Shown here: positions 34,201 to 49,200 of the stretch, piece by piece
Position numbering within the stretch: the stretch's first letter is position 1
Layout: the number at the start of each line of letters is the position of its first letter
DNA from: Fragum whitleyi
Lineage: Eukaryota > Mollusca > Bivalvia > Cardiida > Cardiidae
DNA length: 64,000 nucleotides
Direction: 5' to 3'
Assembly: GCA_948146395.1 (NCBI GenBank)
Contig: OX411549.1
Span: forward strand, 37,346,693 to 37,410,692
The notes under the pieces: model-generated
Databases searched by the model: none
What the model was told of the DNA's origin: nothing
What the model saw: the letters and a program-made list of their open reading frames with translations, nothing else
Program-made: the position numbers and the translations under genes

Positions 34201-37200
34201 CAATAATCTTTCTCGATTCAGGAAACATGATAAATTCGAAAGGTTTCTGCCCTTTTTAGGCTGTGCAGGCTTCGCAGCCTGACTAGGCTCGACATTTTAC
34301 ATTATTCCAGAATGGCCTTATTTGCCGTTCGACACACATAAATTATCCCTGTTGTGTAGAAGTCAACCCAGGACATTTACAAATCAAGCGATGGTCGAAT
34401 AGTGAAGAGTTGACAGGTTGAATCATTTTGGAACGATTTTTTTGATTGAATGGGTGGAATGAGCTGGTTTTGAATGAAATTTAAGGGAGGTTATACAAGT
34501 CCGTAAACTTTGTTCAGAGTAAACGAATTTGGTTAAATTCTATCAACTCCCTTTTATAATAAAATCTTTTCATTTTCTATAAATAGTTATTTGCGCATTT
34601 GCGGTCACAATCAGACTTCAAAGCCGCATCAGCAAATAAAATCAAGGAGTGATTTGATCGATTGGATGTTGATTATTTTCTTTTCAATCTTGATCTAAAT
34701 TAAATGTAAAGCCTCGTTTTTATCTGATTAAGATTAATGGCGAAAATATTTGCATAGAATTTAAAAACGGTTTACCGGCCGAGGGCGAAGCACGAGAGCG
34801 TAAAAGAATTTTGAGGTTGTCTGAAAATGTTATCGCCCGGAAAAATGAAAATTTATCCTATTATTAGAAAAAGAGAAAGACTGCAGTATTGTTTCAAACA
34901 AAGAAAGCGAAAGAATCATATAACGCTATAAAATTCGCTCCAAACCTACGAATATGCCGGAAAATTGTGTTATGCATTGCACCGTCACATTTGTTGATAC
35001 TTTAGTTGCTTGGTAAATTTGTGACGAAACAAAAATTTACGAGGGAATTAGATCAACGCCTTTGGTTATGGTCTATATCTATATTAGGTATTGGTGTTTT
35101 TTGTGCATTTTACTCATCAACTGTATTCTTTTCAAAATGAAGCATTTATAGTCTTTCAAACAGAATGCATAACCTAAATTCTAGGCCAAACAAAAACGAG
35201 AAAAGATCAGTTCCATTGAAACTGGTTAATGCGTTTATAGGCTAGTCTAGACCCAAGCTCGCTCAATCTCGCAACAAATTGGTCGGAGGTAATACTCTCT
35301 GCTATACTGTAAAATGGCTTTATATTGGCGGTGTCCACATTTGGCGGTTTTTCGATTACGATTTATTGGCGGTGATTTATTTTAGCGCACCTGACTTTAA
35401 CGCCAAATTAAAACGCTTTATCTATATTTCATTTTTCGTCGTGCATAACATCGGAAGTAAAAGAAAGGCAATTTCTAGAGTAATGTCAATTTTCAAACTT
35501 AACAATAGTTTGTTTTTACACCTTTAGTTATAGTTATAACGCGTGCATAAGTTTTCACATTTTTTCGCTGTGATATCCATTACAGTGTATCAACCTACTT
35601 GGTCAAGAATTCTTGGAATTGACGGTTCAGCGCAATACAATTGTAAGTGCCTATAATTTATAGGCACTTACAATCGTATTGCACTGATCCGTCGAAATGT
35701 CTACGTTGTCATCAGATTTTCTTATTCCAATTTGAATAAGTATGGCCTGCATATCTTTGACATCAATTTATTAACATTGACTGAAATGAATAGATATCAT
35801 ATCCATCATAAAAAAAATCTCATTTTATAATGTAAAATATTGGCGGTGGATTAATTTTGGCGCATTTTAGCTTGGCCGCAAATATAGCCAAAATAAAACC
35901 ACCGCCAAAATTACCCCGTTTACAGTAGTTGATTTGATGGCGTCAATGAAAAGCTTAACATATTAGGAGTAAGTAAACATTGTTCTGCTCTAACATTTCT
36001 CTTGTCATACGAGGCTAAATACAACTTATAAACATTATATGACAATGCCCATGCGTATGGGTCGGTGGCCTAAATATCACATTAAATAAACTACAGTCAG
36101 TTACATCGTGAAATTGACATTCAGCTCAATCAAAACCATTTTTAATTGCTCATTCAGCGCTCCATTAATAAATTCTAAACACTCACCCGAACCATTCAAA
36201 AAAGCTCAAACCAATTGAAAAATATAGAATCAACAACGTCATTCAAAAATAAATTTGGATAGAGAAAAATCGCGATTTCACTGACATATTTCAAATTGTA
36301 AGCGTTTAATAGGTTCTTGAAGAAATATGAAGCTATCTATAGAACTTGTATGCATATTTTATTAAAGGAAGGCAATCAATATCGCTAATATTGTTCATCA
36401 TAAACAAAGTTTGCGATATTGGATTACCTCCCATTAATTTCACTCAAAACTCGCTCCACACACTCATTCAATTTCATTCCTAAATCATTCAAAAATCATT
36501 CACCTTGTCAATTTCGTGATGTTGTTATCTGTATATAGTTATCTGTATATAAAAAGTGGAAGAAATTCCACGGTACGGAGAAAGTTTATAAGAATGTAAA
36601 TTAAACAACAAGCCTTATATGAATTATATTCATCAAAATTTAATAATCCTCAACCGGTTTCACAATGCTCTTCAGGAGGAAGACGTTGTTTCTATGAAAA
36701 TAACGTGACGACGTCAAAACAAACGTCGTCTAGTTCTAACAAGGGACGTCACTCTATGTGACGTCAAAAAAGTCAATTTAGTTTCGGTTTATAAAGTTGA
36801 ATGAGTTGTTTTTCTTTTTGTCTTTTTGTACTTATATTGTCCGTCATCATTTTAAAAACTGGAAAGACTTTTAAATATGGTTCTGTTGAACAGTGCGCTA
36901 GATGTTCACTTACTCGAAGCATGCGTACGTTTGGATCACGGATTTGTTGTCGATGTATGGTCATACGTTTTCTTAAGTCGTTAGTCTCTCCTATATACTC
37001 TTCCTTGCATCCGTTGCATATCATAGCGTAAATGATATTTTTTACATCACACGTAATATTTTCTTTCAATATCAATGTTTTGCCACATTTAAAGGTATAC
37101 GACTCTCCTTTTATCATATGAATACAAAGTCCACAGTTATCTGTATATATACATGTATACAAAATATATATATTTGATGGTACCCCGAGTACCAATCTGA

Positions 37201-40200
37201 TGCGTTCGCTAATTTGAAATTTCATAATTCTTTAATCATGTGCCCTTTGAAAAATTGGAAAAAAAACCTTCAGCCAGATCCAATATTGATTCTTAAACTA
37301 ATACAGCTGTCAGCTAAAATAAAAAAAAATCTGAGTTGCGACAAACAAATACTTGGATGTAGTTAGTGTACTGAAAGAAAAACTAGACATGTCTAAAATT
37401 ACAAATGAACATTGTCAATCTGAAATGTCCTTAATTTATAAGGTATTTTACACTTAGTATGAAGTGAATTAGTCTTTATTAAAAGATGTGATATAAACAA
37501 GCTTCAAATGAAATTAGTTATAAATACTACTCAAAATTCGCTATGCACCAAACTTTTTCGCTGTCCTATAGGAACTGATTTTAAGAAAAAAAAAACATTC
37601 GTGTTCGTGTTCAAAATTGTACAATAATGAATTGACAAGATATCTAATGTGTACATTACAAAATTTGACACGCAATTTTCTCGCAAGACTCGTGCAAAAT
37701 GAGGAACCCCGGTTTCTTACCTGTTTTTTTCTTCTTCTCATTTTCTATATGTACAAGCTTCGTGTAGATGTTAAGTTTCTGTTTTTCAGTCCTTTATTGA
37801 CTTCTAAGTCGTTACTCATGGCTAATAAAAATGTCAGACGACATTAATCTGTCGAACAATTGTGGCGTGCTGTAGGTATGGTGGAGCAAGGAGCTTCCCA
37901 CCGTAATGGTGGCATGGTACTTGTGGTACACCATACTGTTTTAACCAGAGCTTGGGCACGTAACCAACAGTATGGTAAACCAATAAGGAGACATGGTGGA
38001 GGAAGAAGAGCTACCTCCGTCGCAGAAGACCGTTTTTTGGTAATACAAGCCCGAAGGAACAGGTTTGCTACGGCAACGTAGCTACGTTCCAACCTACAAA
38101 ACGCCTCGAGAGTGCGAGTTTCGACTCAAACCATACGAACATGGCTGCATGATCATAACCTGAGGTCAAGAAGGCCGCGTATCCATATTCCGCTGTTCCG
38201 ATTTCATTGTCAACGTCGGTTAAAATGGGCATTTGACCTCGTTGGCTGGCGCATAAGACGCTGGATGAATCCAGGTAGGGCCTGGATTACACTGATAGGC
38301 GGGTTAGGTTGTGGAGAAGGTCGGAAGGTCGGAAGCTGAGCCCGATCGTTATGGGGATGGGTCCATCATGGTTTGGGATGGCATCAGCTGGGATGGGTGG
38401 ACTGATCTTGTTATTTTAGAAATAAATACTCAGATAGCTCATATGTACATTGATGAAATCCTCAATACCCACATACGATTTTACGCTGGTGCTATTTGGG
38501 ATGGATTCATTTTAATGGATGATAATGCCCGATCACACACGGCCCGTATAGTGCAAGAGTATCGCCAAGAAGAGGGTATTCCACGTCTGGACTGGCCGTC
38601 TCACTAACCGGACTTAAATCCGATAGAGCATATGTGGACTGAGCTACAGGTCCGAGTTTCTGCTCGCCAGGTCCAGCCATGGACACCCAAGGAGCTCGGC
38701 CAGATCCTTAGGGAACAATGGTCTGTTATTCCCCAAAGAGCAATCAAGAACTTAATTAGGAGTATGCAGAGGCGCTGTCAGGCTGTTATTTACAATGCCG
38801 GCTCTCATACTCGTTATTGAACGAAATGCAAATGAAAGAACACCTTTTTTGGTCAAATTCGATTTTTTCAATTTTCAAGAAAACAGACCAATATATAGGG
38901 TTCCTGTTTGGTCTACATTTAGAGTCTTATTATCATTAAAAAGCTTTTTTTCTTCTTCTTCAAAGTTGATAAACTGATAACAATCGATCAATTTCCAACA
39001 TTCTTACAATCAAATTTTATTTTTTCCTGAAATTATAGTATTAAAAAATGTTTAGCAAACTATAAGTAGTATAGAATAGAAAAGTGTAGTCGAGAATTTT
39101 TCATATTCAATACATGTATATCTATTAAAGTACATTACCAATTACATAAAAACTTCACTAAAAATATATTTCTTTTCTGGAAAACGATAGAAAAATGATA
39201 GTGGGATAAAAGTATCATCGAAGAATTTTAGTAAATATGTTTTCTGCGCGGTAAGCTAAATGACGTGAGAAGAACGGTAAATGGCACGATGTATCAAAAG
39301 CGACCTGCAATTTCTTGATCGAACGTTAAAGTGTAAAGTCGAGTGAAAATGCACTTCTTTTTTCAAGCATTTGAACAAACAATGGTACGAATTTAAGCTG
39401 TATGCCATATAGGTTATTTCGTTTAAAAAGAGGAAAAGATGTTATTACCAAAATACGTGGTTTTCATGGTAGAGTAGTTTGTATTGCACTGATTGCAATA
39501 TACGGTTCATTTGGATGATATATTTTTCAAGAAACTATTTATCAATAATCATTCATGCCTTTTTAATATTTTTTCTACCTCTTGCACATCAAACTTGTAT
39601 AAAGGAAGGAAACCCTATTTGTTTTGAGTAATAGTTCATATAAAAGGTTTTGCCATCTCCGTTTGTTCGGGGATATCTACTTTTAACCTAGCATTTACAA
39701 AGACACCCTTTGCTTACCTGGAATCTAAATATTAGAACATCTGCGATCACTTCTTGCGTCATCGCCAAAAGCTTTTTTTTATTATTGAAAAACTGTCGTA
39801 GCTACGCTGACATAGCGTAGTTAATAGCAGACCAGGGTCCCGTTTACTAAACTCCTTACGAGAAAAAAAATAATAATACATGAAGTCAAAATTACAATCA
39901 TTGATGGATTCTGCCTTGCAATATCTAATTGGAACCGTCTTTAGTAGACGGTTCAAATGAGATTATGTATAGCAGAAATCCACATTTAATTACTTTTTAG
40001 AAACAACTGTAATTTTTTACTTACGCAAAAAATTAATCGTAAGATCTTTAGTAAAACAGGCCCCAGACTCTCGATTTTAATTTATGGGGAGTCGTTGGTT
40101 TGATCCCCTGCCGCGTCACATATCCTTTCGTCATTTGTCTCCTTTCACTGGATGGATAATTGGATTTCTAAGTGGAATAAAAAAATGAAGGTAAGGAAAA

Positions 40201-43200
40201 GATGATATGGTAGAATTTTGTGAACAATACCAGGTATACATCGTGAAATGTCTCTTTGTAAAACCTCAATAATAAACACCGTTGTAATTAAATTGTTTTA
40301 AAAAAATACAGTGTAGGCCAATGAATACGCTTTAAATCAAATATTGTAATATTTGCAATGGTAGTACGATAGGCTATATCTAGATATAATCTAAAATTTG
40401 GTAATTGCAATGCATGCAAGGGTCAAATATTGTAATATTTGAAATGGTAGTATGATAGGCTATGTCTTGATATAATCTTAAATTAGGTAATAGAAATGCA
40501 TGCAAGGATACGATTGGATTTATTTCTGAACACTGTATTGTTAATGTATTCAGGTATAGTGTTTTCCTTTAAAATAAACACTAGATATTGTAAATCTGAC
40601 AACAAATATTTAAGATGATCTTGAAGGTTATGCGCATAACATTGTGAGCTGAAAGACATCATTGATTAAGCAAAATCAATCATAAAGTTCTAATAAATAA
40701 CCGTATCACAAATATATTTTTCAAAACAATTCCTCTTTAATAAAATACGACAATACTTTATTGTGAGGTCCTGCGTTCTTTAGTCAACAGTATTTGGTCG
40801 TTGTCTGAATCGAAATTGATTGGTTTGACTCTTTGGTCCATTACAATTGTACCCCTAAGGTAAGGCATAGCAGGGCTGGTGAACACAGAAAGCCAATAGA
40901 TATGAAGACCTTACCAAGATTAAAAAATAAAATAAAAATAAATGATTGTCCAAAGCTTAAACCCATTAAAAAAACTCTCAGCATCACATTTCTGTTATAT
41001 ATAATTGGTATGTTTAAGATGTGGTCTGTTTAAATAACTATTTCCATTGAGATTCAGACAGACGATTTACCTTAAATATTCCACAGACTGACATTAAAAT
41101 TTTCTGGTGTGATTTGTCTTAAATGTACAAATGCAAATGGTACCTTACATATACATGGCGTACTAGTTGCTTCTTTGTTTGCGTTTTTCAAACAATGCCT
41201 TGGTCAATTCATGTTAAACACTACCATTTAGCCTAAATATATTCCTATTCAAGCCTTTCTGTAAGGAAAATCGGATATACAAATGACCAGTTCAAATCAA
41301 GAAACAAGAGCACCGCCTACGGGTGCCTACGCTCGGCTGTCGAGTGCAGGATGGTGGGAAAAATCTTAGTCGAAAAAGGGGCATAATTTGCATAAAATGC
41401 ATCTAGAGTTATCCCCCTTGATAGTATAGGTTGCTCTTTTGATGGTGAACATGTGTGCCAAGTTTCAAGTGAATGCCTTCAGTAGAACCAGAGATATAAC
41501 AAAATGTCAAAGTTTTCGCACGACGACGACGACGACAACGACGACGACAACGACACGGAGGCTATAGCAATACCTCGGGTTTTCTCCGAAAACAGCCGAG
41601 CTAATGATAAAGGTTACCTTTCTCAAAAATTGCCATTATGCCATTTTATGTTGCTCAGGTATGTAAAAGCAAAACAGTTGTCTTGAAACCTATATAAAAC
41701 TCATTTAGGATTAATATATATGTAAAATTTTCAAGTCATTTAAAATGAAAATTCTGAACGTGATCAAGTACAAGCTGAATTCATTTTTTCAACGACAATA
41801 CATATATTTGTATTTATTCGTGTAATCCATAACTTATTTTTACGTTATCAATTTCATGCGACTTTCAGAAGATTTTGGAAAATAAGATATGTTTCCGAAA
41901 AACACCAATGCCACTCAAACTGCAATCATTTTGAAACAGAGGTGTAATCTACTGAAACATCTTCTCACAGACAATGCAAATTTTTCGATGTTGAAAAAGA
42001 CCCTTCACACAAAACCTTGACCTTGACTGAATATATTGACAAAGTTGTCAATGGAAAGGCCTTGTCACAAGCAATGAACATGTAAATATCAAAACCCCTT
42101 TATCCCCCTACAATCAGATACAGCTTATATTGATTTTCGAAAAAAAATGATCTTCACAAAATGACCATAGCCTGAACTGTTTACATTGACCTTGTCATCC
42201 ACTGAAACGTCTTGACATAAGCAATAAACGTATACATTTTGAAAGCTAGATCACTTACCATTGCAAAGTAATTGCTAGTTCCAGAGTCTTAATTTACGCT
42301 CTTTTTACCTTGAAAACGACCTTGATCTAGACCGATGACCTTGAAATCATTACCTAAGAAAGCTTTTGTTACAAACAATGCACATATGACATACAAAGGC
42401 TCTATCACTTACCAATAAAAATCACGTCAAATATACAAGTGTTTTGGTTAAATTTAAGTGATCTTTAAAATTTTACATTGACCTTGACTGATAGCCTTGG
42501 ATTAAGAACCACCTTAAAACTATTGTCACAAGCAACACACATGTGTAATATTAAAACTGTATCGCTTACATTTGCAAAGTTACGGTGTATTGGTCTAACG
42601 ATGCGGGGACATAAAAACATTTTAAAAAGAAGAAAATAATACAATGACTTATTCCTAACGTTAGCCAATGACTCGAGAAGAATCAATTCTCGAATCAACA
42701 TTTTTTCAGACAGTTATACGCCAGCTGCAATTATTCGCTGATAATATCTAGAAAAAAAGTTACACGATAAGTGAAGTACAGTCGACATTTTTTTTTGTAA
42801 AAAAATCAATTGTGGTGATTATAAAAACCTGATATTGTTTAAATGCTTCTTGTGAAAAACTCAATATAGTTTTCTCTTTGTACACTATTTATGACTCTGG
42901 AATCATTTTTAAGAAATATTTCTGCACACACATAATTCTATTTTCTTTAAGTGATCATTGGTAAGTAAAAGCATATATTAAATTTAAATAGAATCAATGC
43001 ATACCTTTATGACTCGCTCCTGGGCATAAAGAAAACAAGCCGTGCAGATTGCGCTATGGACATTTAATAGAATGTCAAACAAATTAGTTTTACTAGTTTT
43101 ACTAATAACTTATCAACATTCTAAAAACCATATCAAAACAGTCTTTACTAGTTTTACTAATAACTTATTAACATTCTAAAAACCATATCAAAACAGTCTT

Positions 43201-46200
43201 TATCAAAATATTGAACGTGTGTAAACGCCGGGATAAACATATGTAAATGCCGGGCTAAACATGTGAAAACGATGGGCTTAACATATGTAAACGCCGGGCT
43301 AAACATATGAAAACGATGGGCTAAACATGAGACCGAGGAGGCAGACAGGGTATTGGGGGATAAAAGGCTGCAGTAAAATATGAAAATATCCGAAATATGT
43401 AAGACTAATGCCGAGCTAGTCAGGGAATGGTCCAAACCTATCACTAGACAAAACCCAGATCCGCTAGCTCTGATAAATGGAATGACTAAACAAGTTATTT
43501 ATCAAGAAGAACTGACTTCCCCCGTTTGAAATTTGATCAGAATGATTGTCTTGATAATACCTCGGACAAGTTCAAAATCGAGTCAAGTTGGGTAAAAAAG
43601 TATGTCAAATCTTAGAAAAACCTTGTCTGCACCCTAGAGGTGACGTTTTTTCCAGATCTTACTGAAATTTGGTCAGAATGATTGTTTTGATAAAATCTCA
43701 ATGAGTTTGAAATTGTGTTAAGTGGGATCTAAAACTAGGTCACGGGATCAAATCTTAGAAAACCTTGCATGTACTTTAGTTGTTTCATTTTAGTCTGAAT
43801 TACCTGAAGTTTGGTCAGAATGATTGTCTTGACGATATTTAAGATGAGTTCAAATAGGGAAATCTTCGGCAAAAAATTAAGTAACGAGATCATTCCCTTA
43901 AAAAAATTGTATGCACCATTGTGACCACATTTTAAGCCCTACCAACCTGAAAGTCAAACATTTTTTCAAAACCTGCTTTAAACGAGTTTTTTGACAGTTC
44001 ATTTGAGTGATTAAGGATTACTATGGCTCTCTTGTTTCCACATGTAGCACGATAACCCACAAGTATTATAGTGATTTTGCTTTTGCAGGAATCCACAGTG
44101 GTAGTTTATATCCTGATATATTGATGAACAGCTCATTCAAAGGTAAAGAAACAACGGAAGGAGTGTCAGTTGTTAAAACACATTATACAGTTTTCGATCA
44201 TATCCGCTTCTTCAACCGAGCTGTTCTTATTATACGGGATCCCTTTGAAAGTACACTTTCTGAGTATAATCGCAAAGGAGCACATTCAAAGACAAGGATC
44301 ATACCAGAGGAAATGTTTTCCATTGAATGTAAGTATCTTCATTCATGTATATCATCTGTGTAGAGAAACTCCGGAATTGTTCTATCCAAAGTCGGCATTC
44401 TCAATTAAGCATATTTGTAATTGCTTCGCTATTAACTTTGATTTTGGTACTTTGAATGTATTGGTGAAGATATTAAAAGCGATCCCGCCGCGACCGGGAA
44501 TCGAATTCCGGACCCTATGCTTGCCGGGGGAGATGCGCTAACCATTACACCAACGAAGACCTTCAGACGTTTGTAGGTATAAATTATACTTATGAACTGA
44601 ACACAGCGATGACGTCATAGGTGGCATTTACTCAACGGCACGTGTTAATGACCTAGGCGTCTTATATACATATATATCGCTATATTTAGCCCTCTGGGCT
44701 TTCAGAAATTTTCTAAATATGAATTTGAAAGACAGAGGTAAATCTTATCAGTGGATTTCGAGATTCAACTAAATCATACATTCTGGTGACTATATTACTT
44801 AGAAGAAAAAAAATCGCTATAACCAGTTTCTCTTAGTTTATTTTCAGTATAAATACCAGTTTCTCTTAGTTTATTTTCAGTATAAACAACGCTGAAGAAA
44901 TTGTCATACTAACTATCTGTAAATTCTATATTGCTTTTCAAAACAGTATTGTCGATGCAAATTTATCAGATTGTTTTGCAATTAATAGGTAGATGGATAG
45001 ATAATCTTATTCGTATACAGGCCATTATTTATCATTATCCTTGATTGGTTTCCTTCTCGTAAGTTGTGGAAGTAGTACCAATATTATAGATATATTTTGT
45101 TTTTGTTTTTGTTGTATTTCTTTTTCCCTTTTTCTTAAACATCACAACAACACTGTACATGACAAAATATCTGAAACAATTTTATAGTTTATTGTGTTGA
45201 ATATTTAATTCGATCAGTAGCAACTTGTTTGTTATTCTAAAAATATCAGAACCACAGTGACAAAATATTCTAGAAAATCCCTTTTCAGTTTATTGTGCTG
45301 ATCTATTTATCGATCAGGAAGTAGTATAAAAAGTTAAACAATTGTGGTACAAGTACATATAAGCGGAATGAAAAGTGCACTTTTGAAAAGTAATATTTAA
45401 TTTTATTAATTCAACTAGTCAAGCAATTACTTCGGATGCATAGACAACTAAGAACATAATTTAGAAACATCATTTTAATTTGTGATTTGACCGGCAATCG
45501 GCTGCGGCTTCAATTAAACTTATTTTACACATCACACATACAAAGTGAATAATCAACAACGGGGTTGCCGGCACATTTTATTGGCAAGCCCCAAACACCA
45601 CATACATATAATTGCCCAAGGGAGCTTATAGACACAGATAATCAATATATACCCCAGTGGGTCAATCATTCACCAAATACTATGTTCATGTGGCAAGTAA
45701 CAACAGTAGCAAAAATTCACCAGTAGGTCAACAGACAGCATACGTATATGGTGGAAGACAAAACAACATTTTGCAAGTTATGTATATTTTGCCTAAACTT
45801 TTACAATTAACAAAATATATCTTACACATTGCTTCTTGACACTGCGTTTAAAATGGAGAATGTCCCTATTACCAACCCAAGGCAGTTATGATGTCGGCTG
45901 GCAAACGATACACAATACTATAATCATCATTCTAAGCAAATTTTAGACTGTACTAAGACGTCCAATGAGGTTAATGAGCTCAGTGGTATTCTTTGTATCT
46001 AAGACTACTTATACAAATATACATTTTTACGATATATATGTGGCGAACACTTACGACACCTTTCAGCGAATACGCTTGTCAACGTTGACTCTTAAATATC
46101 ATGTGAGCATGAGTTTTCCAAAAAGAATGGTAAGTTAATGCGAAATGCAACTTGAGATATGAAGAAATCTATGTAGGAAAAATTATTTCATTTTCAAGAC

Positions 46201-49200
46201 TAGCTTTACTTCTGTCTCTTTACGGAAAAGTTCTAAGGAAGTGAGAATGGGACGTTTAAACTTGATCCATTTCATAATATACGTATTAAGTTACAACCTT
46301 ACCTTGCATATACCTTTTTGATACTTTACCCTTTATGATTATCTCGTAAATGAGCTTTCTCAACCATCGGATAGATGACAATATTAAGCAAACCCTTAAC
46401 ACGTCAGTTCACAATACCAACTACAACGAACATCATTTGACCTGAAATAAAACTGACAAAAAAAATCTTACACACGAAATATACCCATAACTGCTTGAGT
46501 TGTTAATGATTATTAGTTGAGTGTTTATCATGTTACATTTAAATATCTAAATGGTTACTTCCAATATACCAGAATTGATAAATGTTTATGCTTGTTCACG
46601 CCATATTGTTACCAAGTGCAAAGAAAACTGTATTAAGGTTTTCAGAAGTTGCAAGAATCGGACCCTGTCTATTAAATCGTACGTTCCCAAAATATATTGC
46701 TTGTAATGCTCGTAATACAGCGGGCTGCCGATTATATTCGTTTATTACAGGCTTATTTATTGAAGTGACAATAATCAACGAACTGTGGAGAATAGTTTGG
46801 TTTATTTCACAAGAAATTGACTTATGTTAGAAAACTTTGTCAAAAAAATGGGACACATATCAGCAACGCACCAAAAACACGTCTCATCCGATCACGTTGT
46901 TAGTCTTTTATTTTGATATTCATAACAACACGTATAATGCAGAGTAGGGATCTTTTTTAAAGACAAAGATCAATGTCAGGTTATTACAACCCAACTTTAT
47001 ATGATACAATACAAAACAAAAGGACCCTGGTGGTCCAAGATAGCTCCCCTGAGTCCTTTTTACCCCTTGCGCTGGGACATCACATCTATTAAATAGGCAT
47101 GGAATGTTTCAGCAAAGAGTAAAAAGGGTATGCCTGGGCACAGTCCGTATATGAACATAGGGGAATGTAATAAACAAACGTCATGACATTCGACTGAATG
47201 AAACTATTATGAAAAGTCCCTGTCTTCTAGTTCCAGAAAAAAGTTATTAAGATTTCCTCCTGTGTCTATGTAAAAATGGTGGATCTATTCAGATCCTAGG
47301 GGCATGAGATGAAACATTGGTAGAAATCTCCACTATATACTATTACCAACAAAATATGGAAGATGTCTGCCTTTTGGTTTCAAAGAAGATCTTCAGAGAT
47401 TCCTCACGTTGATTCCATGATATGAACAAAATGGTAAAGGTATGCTAGATAATGCTACATACCAAATTATAAAGTCCTTCGGCCTCATGGTTTCAAAGAA
47501 GAAGATTTTGAAAGATTTCTCACTTTTTTCTAAGTAAAATGGGATATGCTCACTTGGAGGCCAAATTTGACCCCAGGGTTTTGATTGATATTCACATACT
47601 TGATAAAGATTCACTAGATTATGCTAAACACCCCATTTGGAGATTTCTTCCTTCTTGTTTCAGAAAAGAACATTTCTTTTTAAAGATTCCGTAGTTTGTT
47701 TCTTTGTTAAAAGGGTTGCGCCGAGGCAGAGCCCAAATGTGACCCAGGGTCATGATATGAACAAAATTGGTAGAGGTCCACTAATTGATGCTACACACTA
47801 AATACAAAAGCTGTTTGTCTTCAGTTTTTAGAGAAGATTTATCAAACATCATCTTTCTTTCAGTTTCTATGTCAAAATGGGTGCGCCCAGGAGACCTTAA
47901 TGTGACCCGCAGGGTAACGATATTAACAAACTTCAAATAAGTCAATTAAATGGTGTTAATGACAAGATATGAATGCTTTCTGCCATCTGGTTTCAGAGAA
48001 AAATATTTTTTATGTTTTTCGCTCTTTGATTCTATGTAAAAAGGGTTTCCCACAGGTGGAGCCCAAATATGACACCAGGGTCTTGGTATGAACAAGATTC
48101 ATCGAGGTCTTCTAGAATATGCTACATACCAAATATTAAAGTTATCTGCCTACTGGTTTCAGCGAAGAAGATTTTTAAAGGTTTTCGCTTTTTTCATTCT
48201 ATGTAAAAAGGGATGGGCCCATGTGGAGCCCTAAATATGCCCCCCACCCCCCGGGTTTGATATGAACAACCTTGGTAAGGACCAATAGATGATGCTACAT
48301 AAAATTATGAATGCTGTCGGCCTTCTGGTTTCAGAAAAGAAGATTTTTTGAGATTTACTATCTCTACCCGTTTTTGTTGACATGGCAACCAGTGTAAGAG
48401 ATTTCATTTAATAGAGCTTTGCCCAAGGAACAACCCTATCCAGTTTCCAAGAAGAAGATGATTATTATTAAACCGTAATATACAATGATCCATGGAATAA
48501 AACGAATTTTAAGTTATCTTTTTTCGATACATTTGAATAACTGTTATGGTAATTTTCATCCAATTATATGGTTCTTGCTCCAAATCCTTTGCAAACCTGT
48601 TTTTTAACACAGTATAAGTATTTATATTATTTTTTACTGAGATTATCATATAATTTCTTCAAAAATGATCTAAACTTTTCATATACTTTTTCTTGATAAT
48701 TAAGATTTGAAGCCTTAAATCAATCCTGTTCTTCCGAGAACGTGAGTTAATCAGCAAATTTACCTGTGTTTTTTTTCTATACTGCAGTTTTGTAAAAGCA
48801 AAGTTTAAGGGAACGTCAACTTATAAACAAAATCTACATGCTTAAAAATGTCTTTGACCCATGAAATTTTGTAATACACTTGAAATGTTTGCACAACAGC
48901 ATTATTATATATATATTTATATATACATATGTATATATATATTGTCTCTCAACACTGAGACTGATGAATTTCTCATTACTAACAGTATAAAAACATAATT
49001 CTACCATATTTCCCTAATTTTGTGTTTTGAACTACGTTACCAGGTCTAACCTTTTTATAAGAGTAATCCAAGCTAGTATGAAAGGCAGACAAGTGTTTCC
49101 AACAATGTATTTTGAACCAATATTCAAGCTTTTTTTCGATCTGGTAGTTACTGTGACATCTTTTGATAAATTCTATGTAACTAACCTTTTAATGTCATCA

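Noticed and set aside
33520..35527. Identical 82-codon frames at 33520-33768 and 35279-35527 as conserved duplicate genes
   Set aside because: Identity follows from the recent 1.37-kb duplication as a whole; noncoding bases around them are equally conserved and the frame starts with a non-ATG codon.
41504..41686. An acidic Asp-rich 60-residue protein
   Set aside because: The Asp run is the GAC microsatellite of a Helentron-type element.
44170..44541. A 123-codon + frame overlapping gene B exon 3
   Set aside because: It is in a different frame from the motif-bearing exon and continues through the splice donor into intron sequence.
44464..44556. A functional tRNA gene on the minus strand
   Set aside because: A and B boxes are recognisable but the anticodon arm does not form a normal stem and loop, so a SINE head or tRNA pseudogene is more likely.
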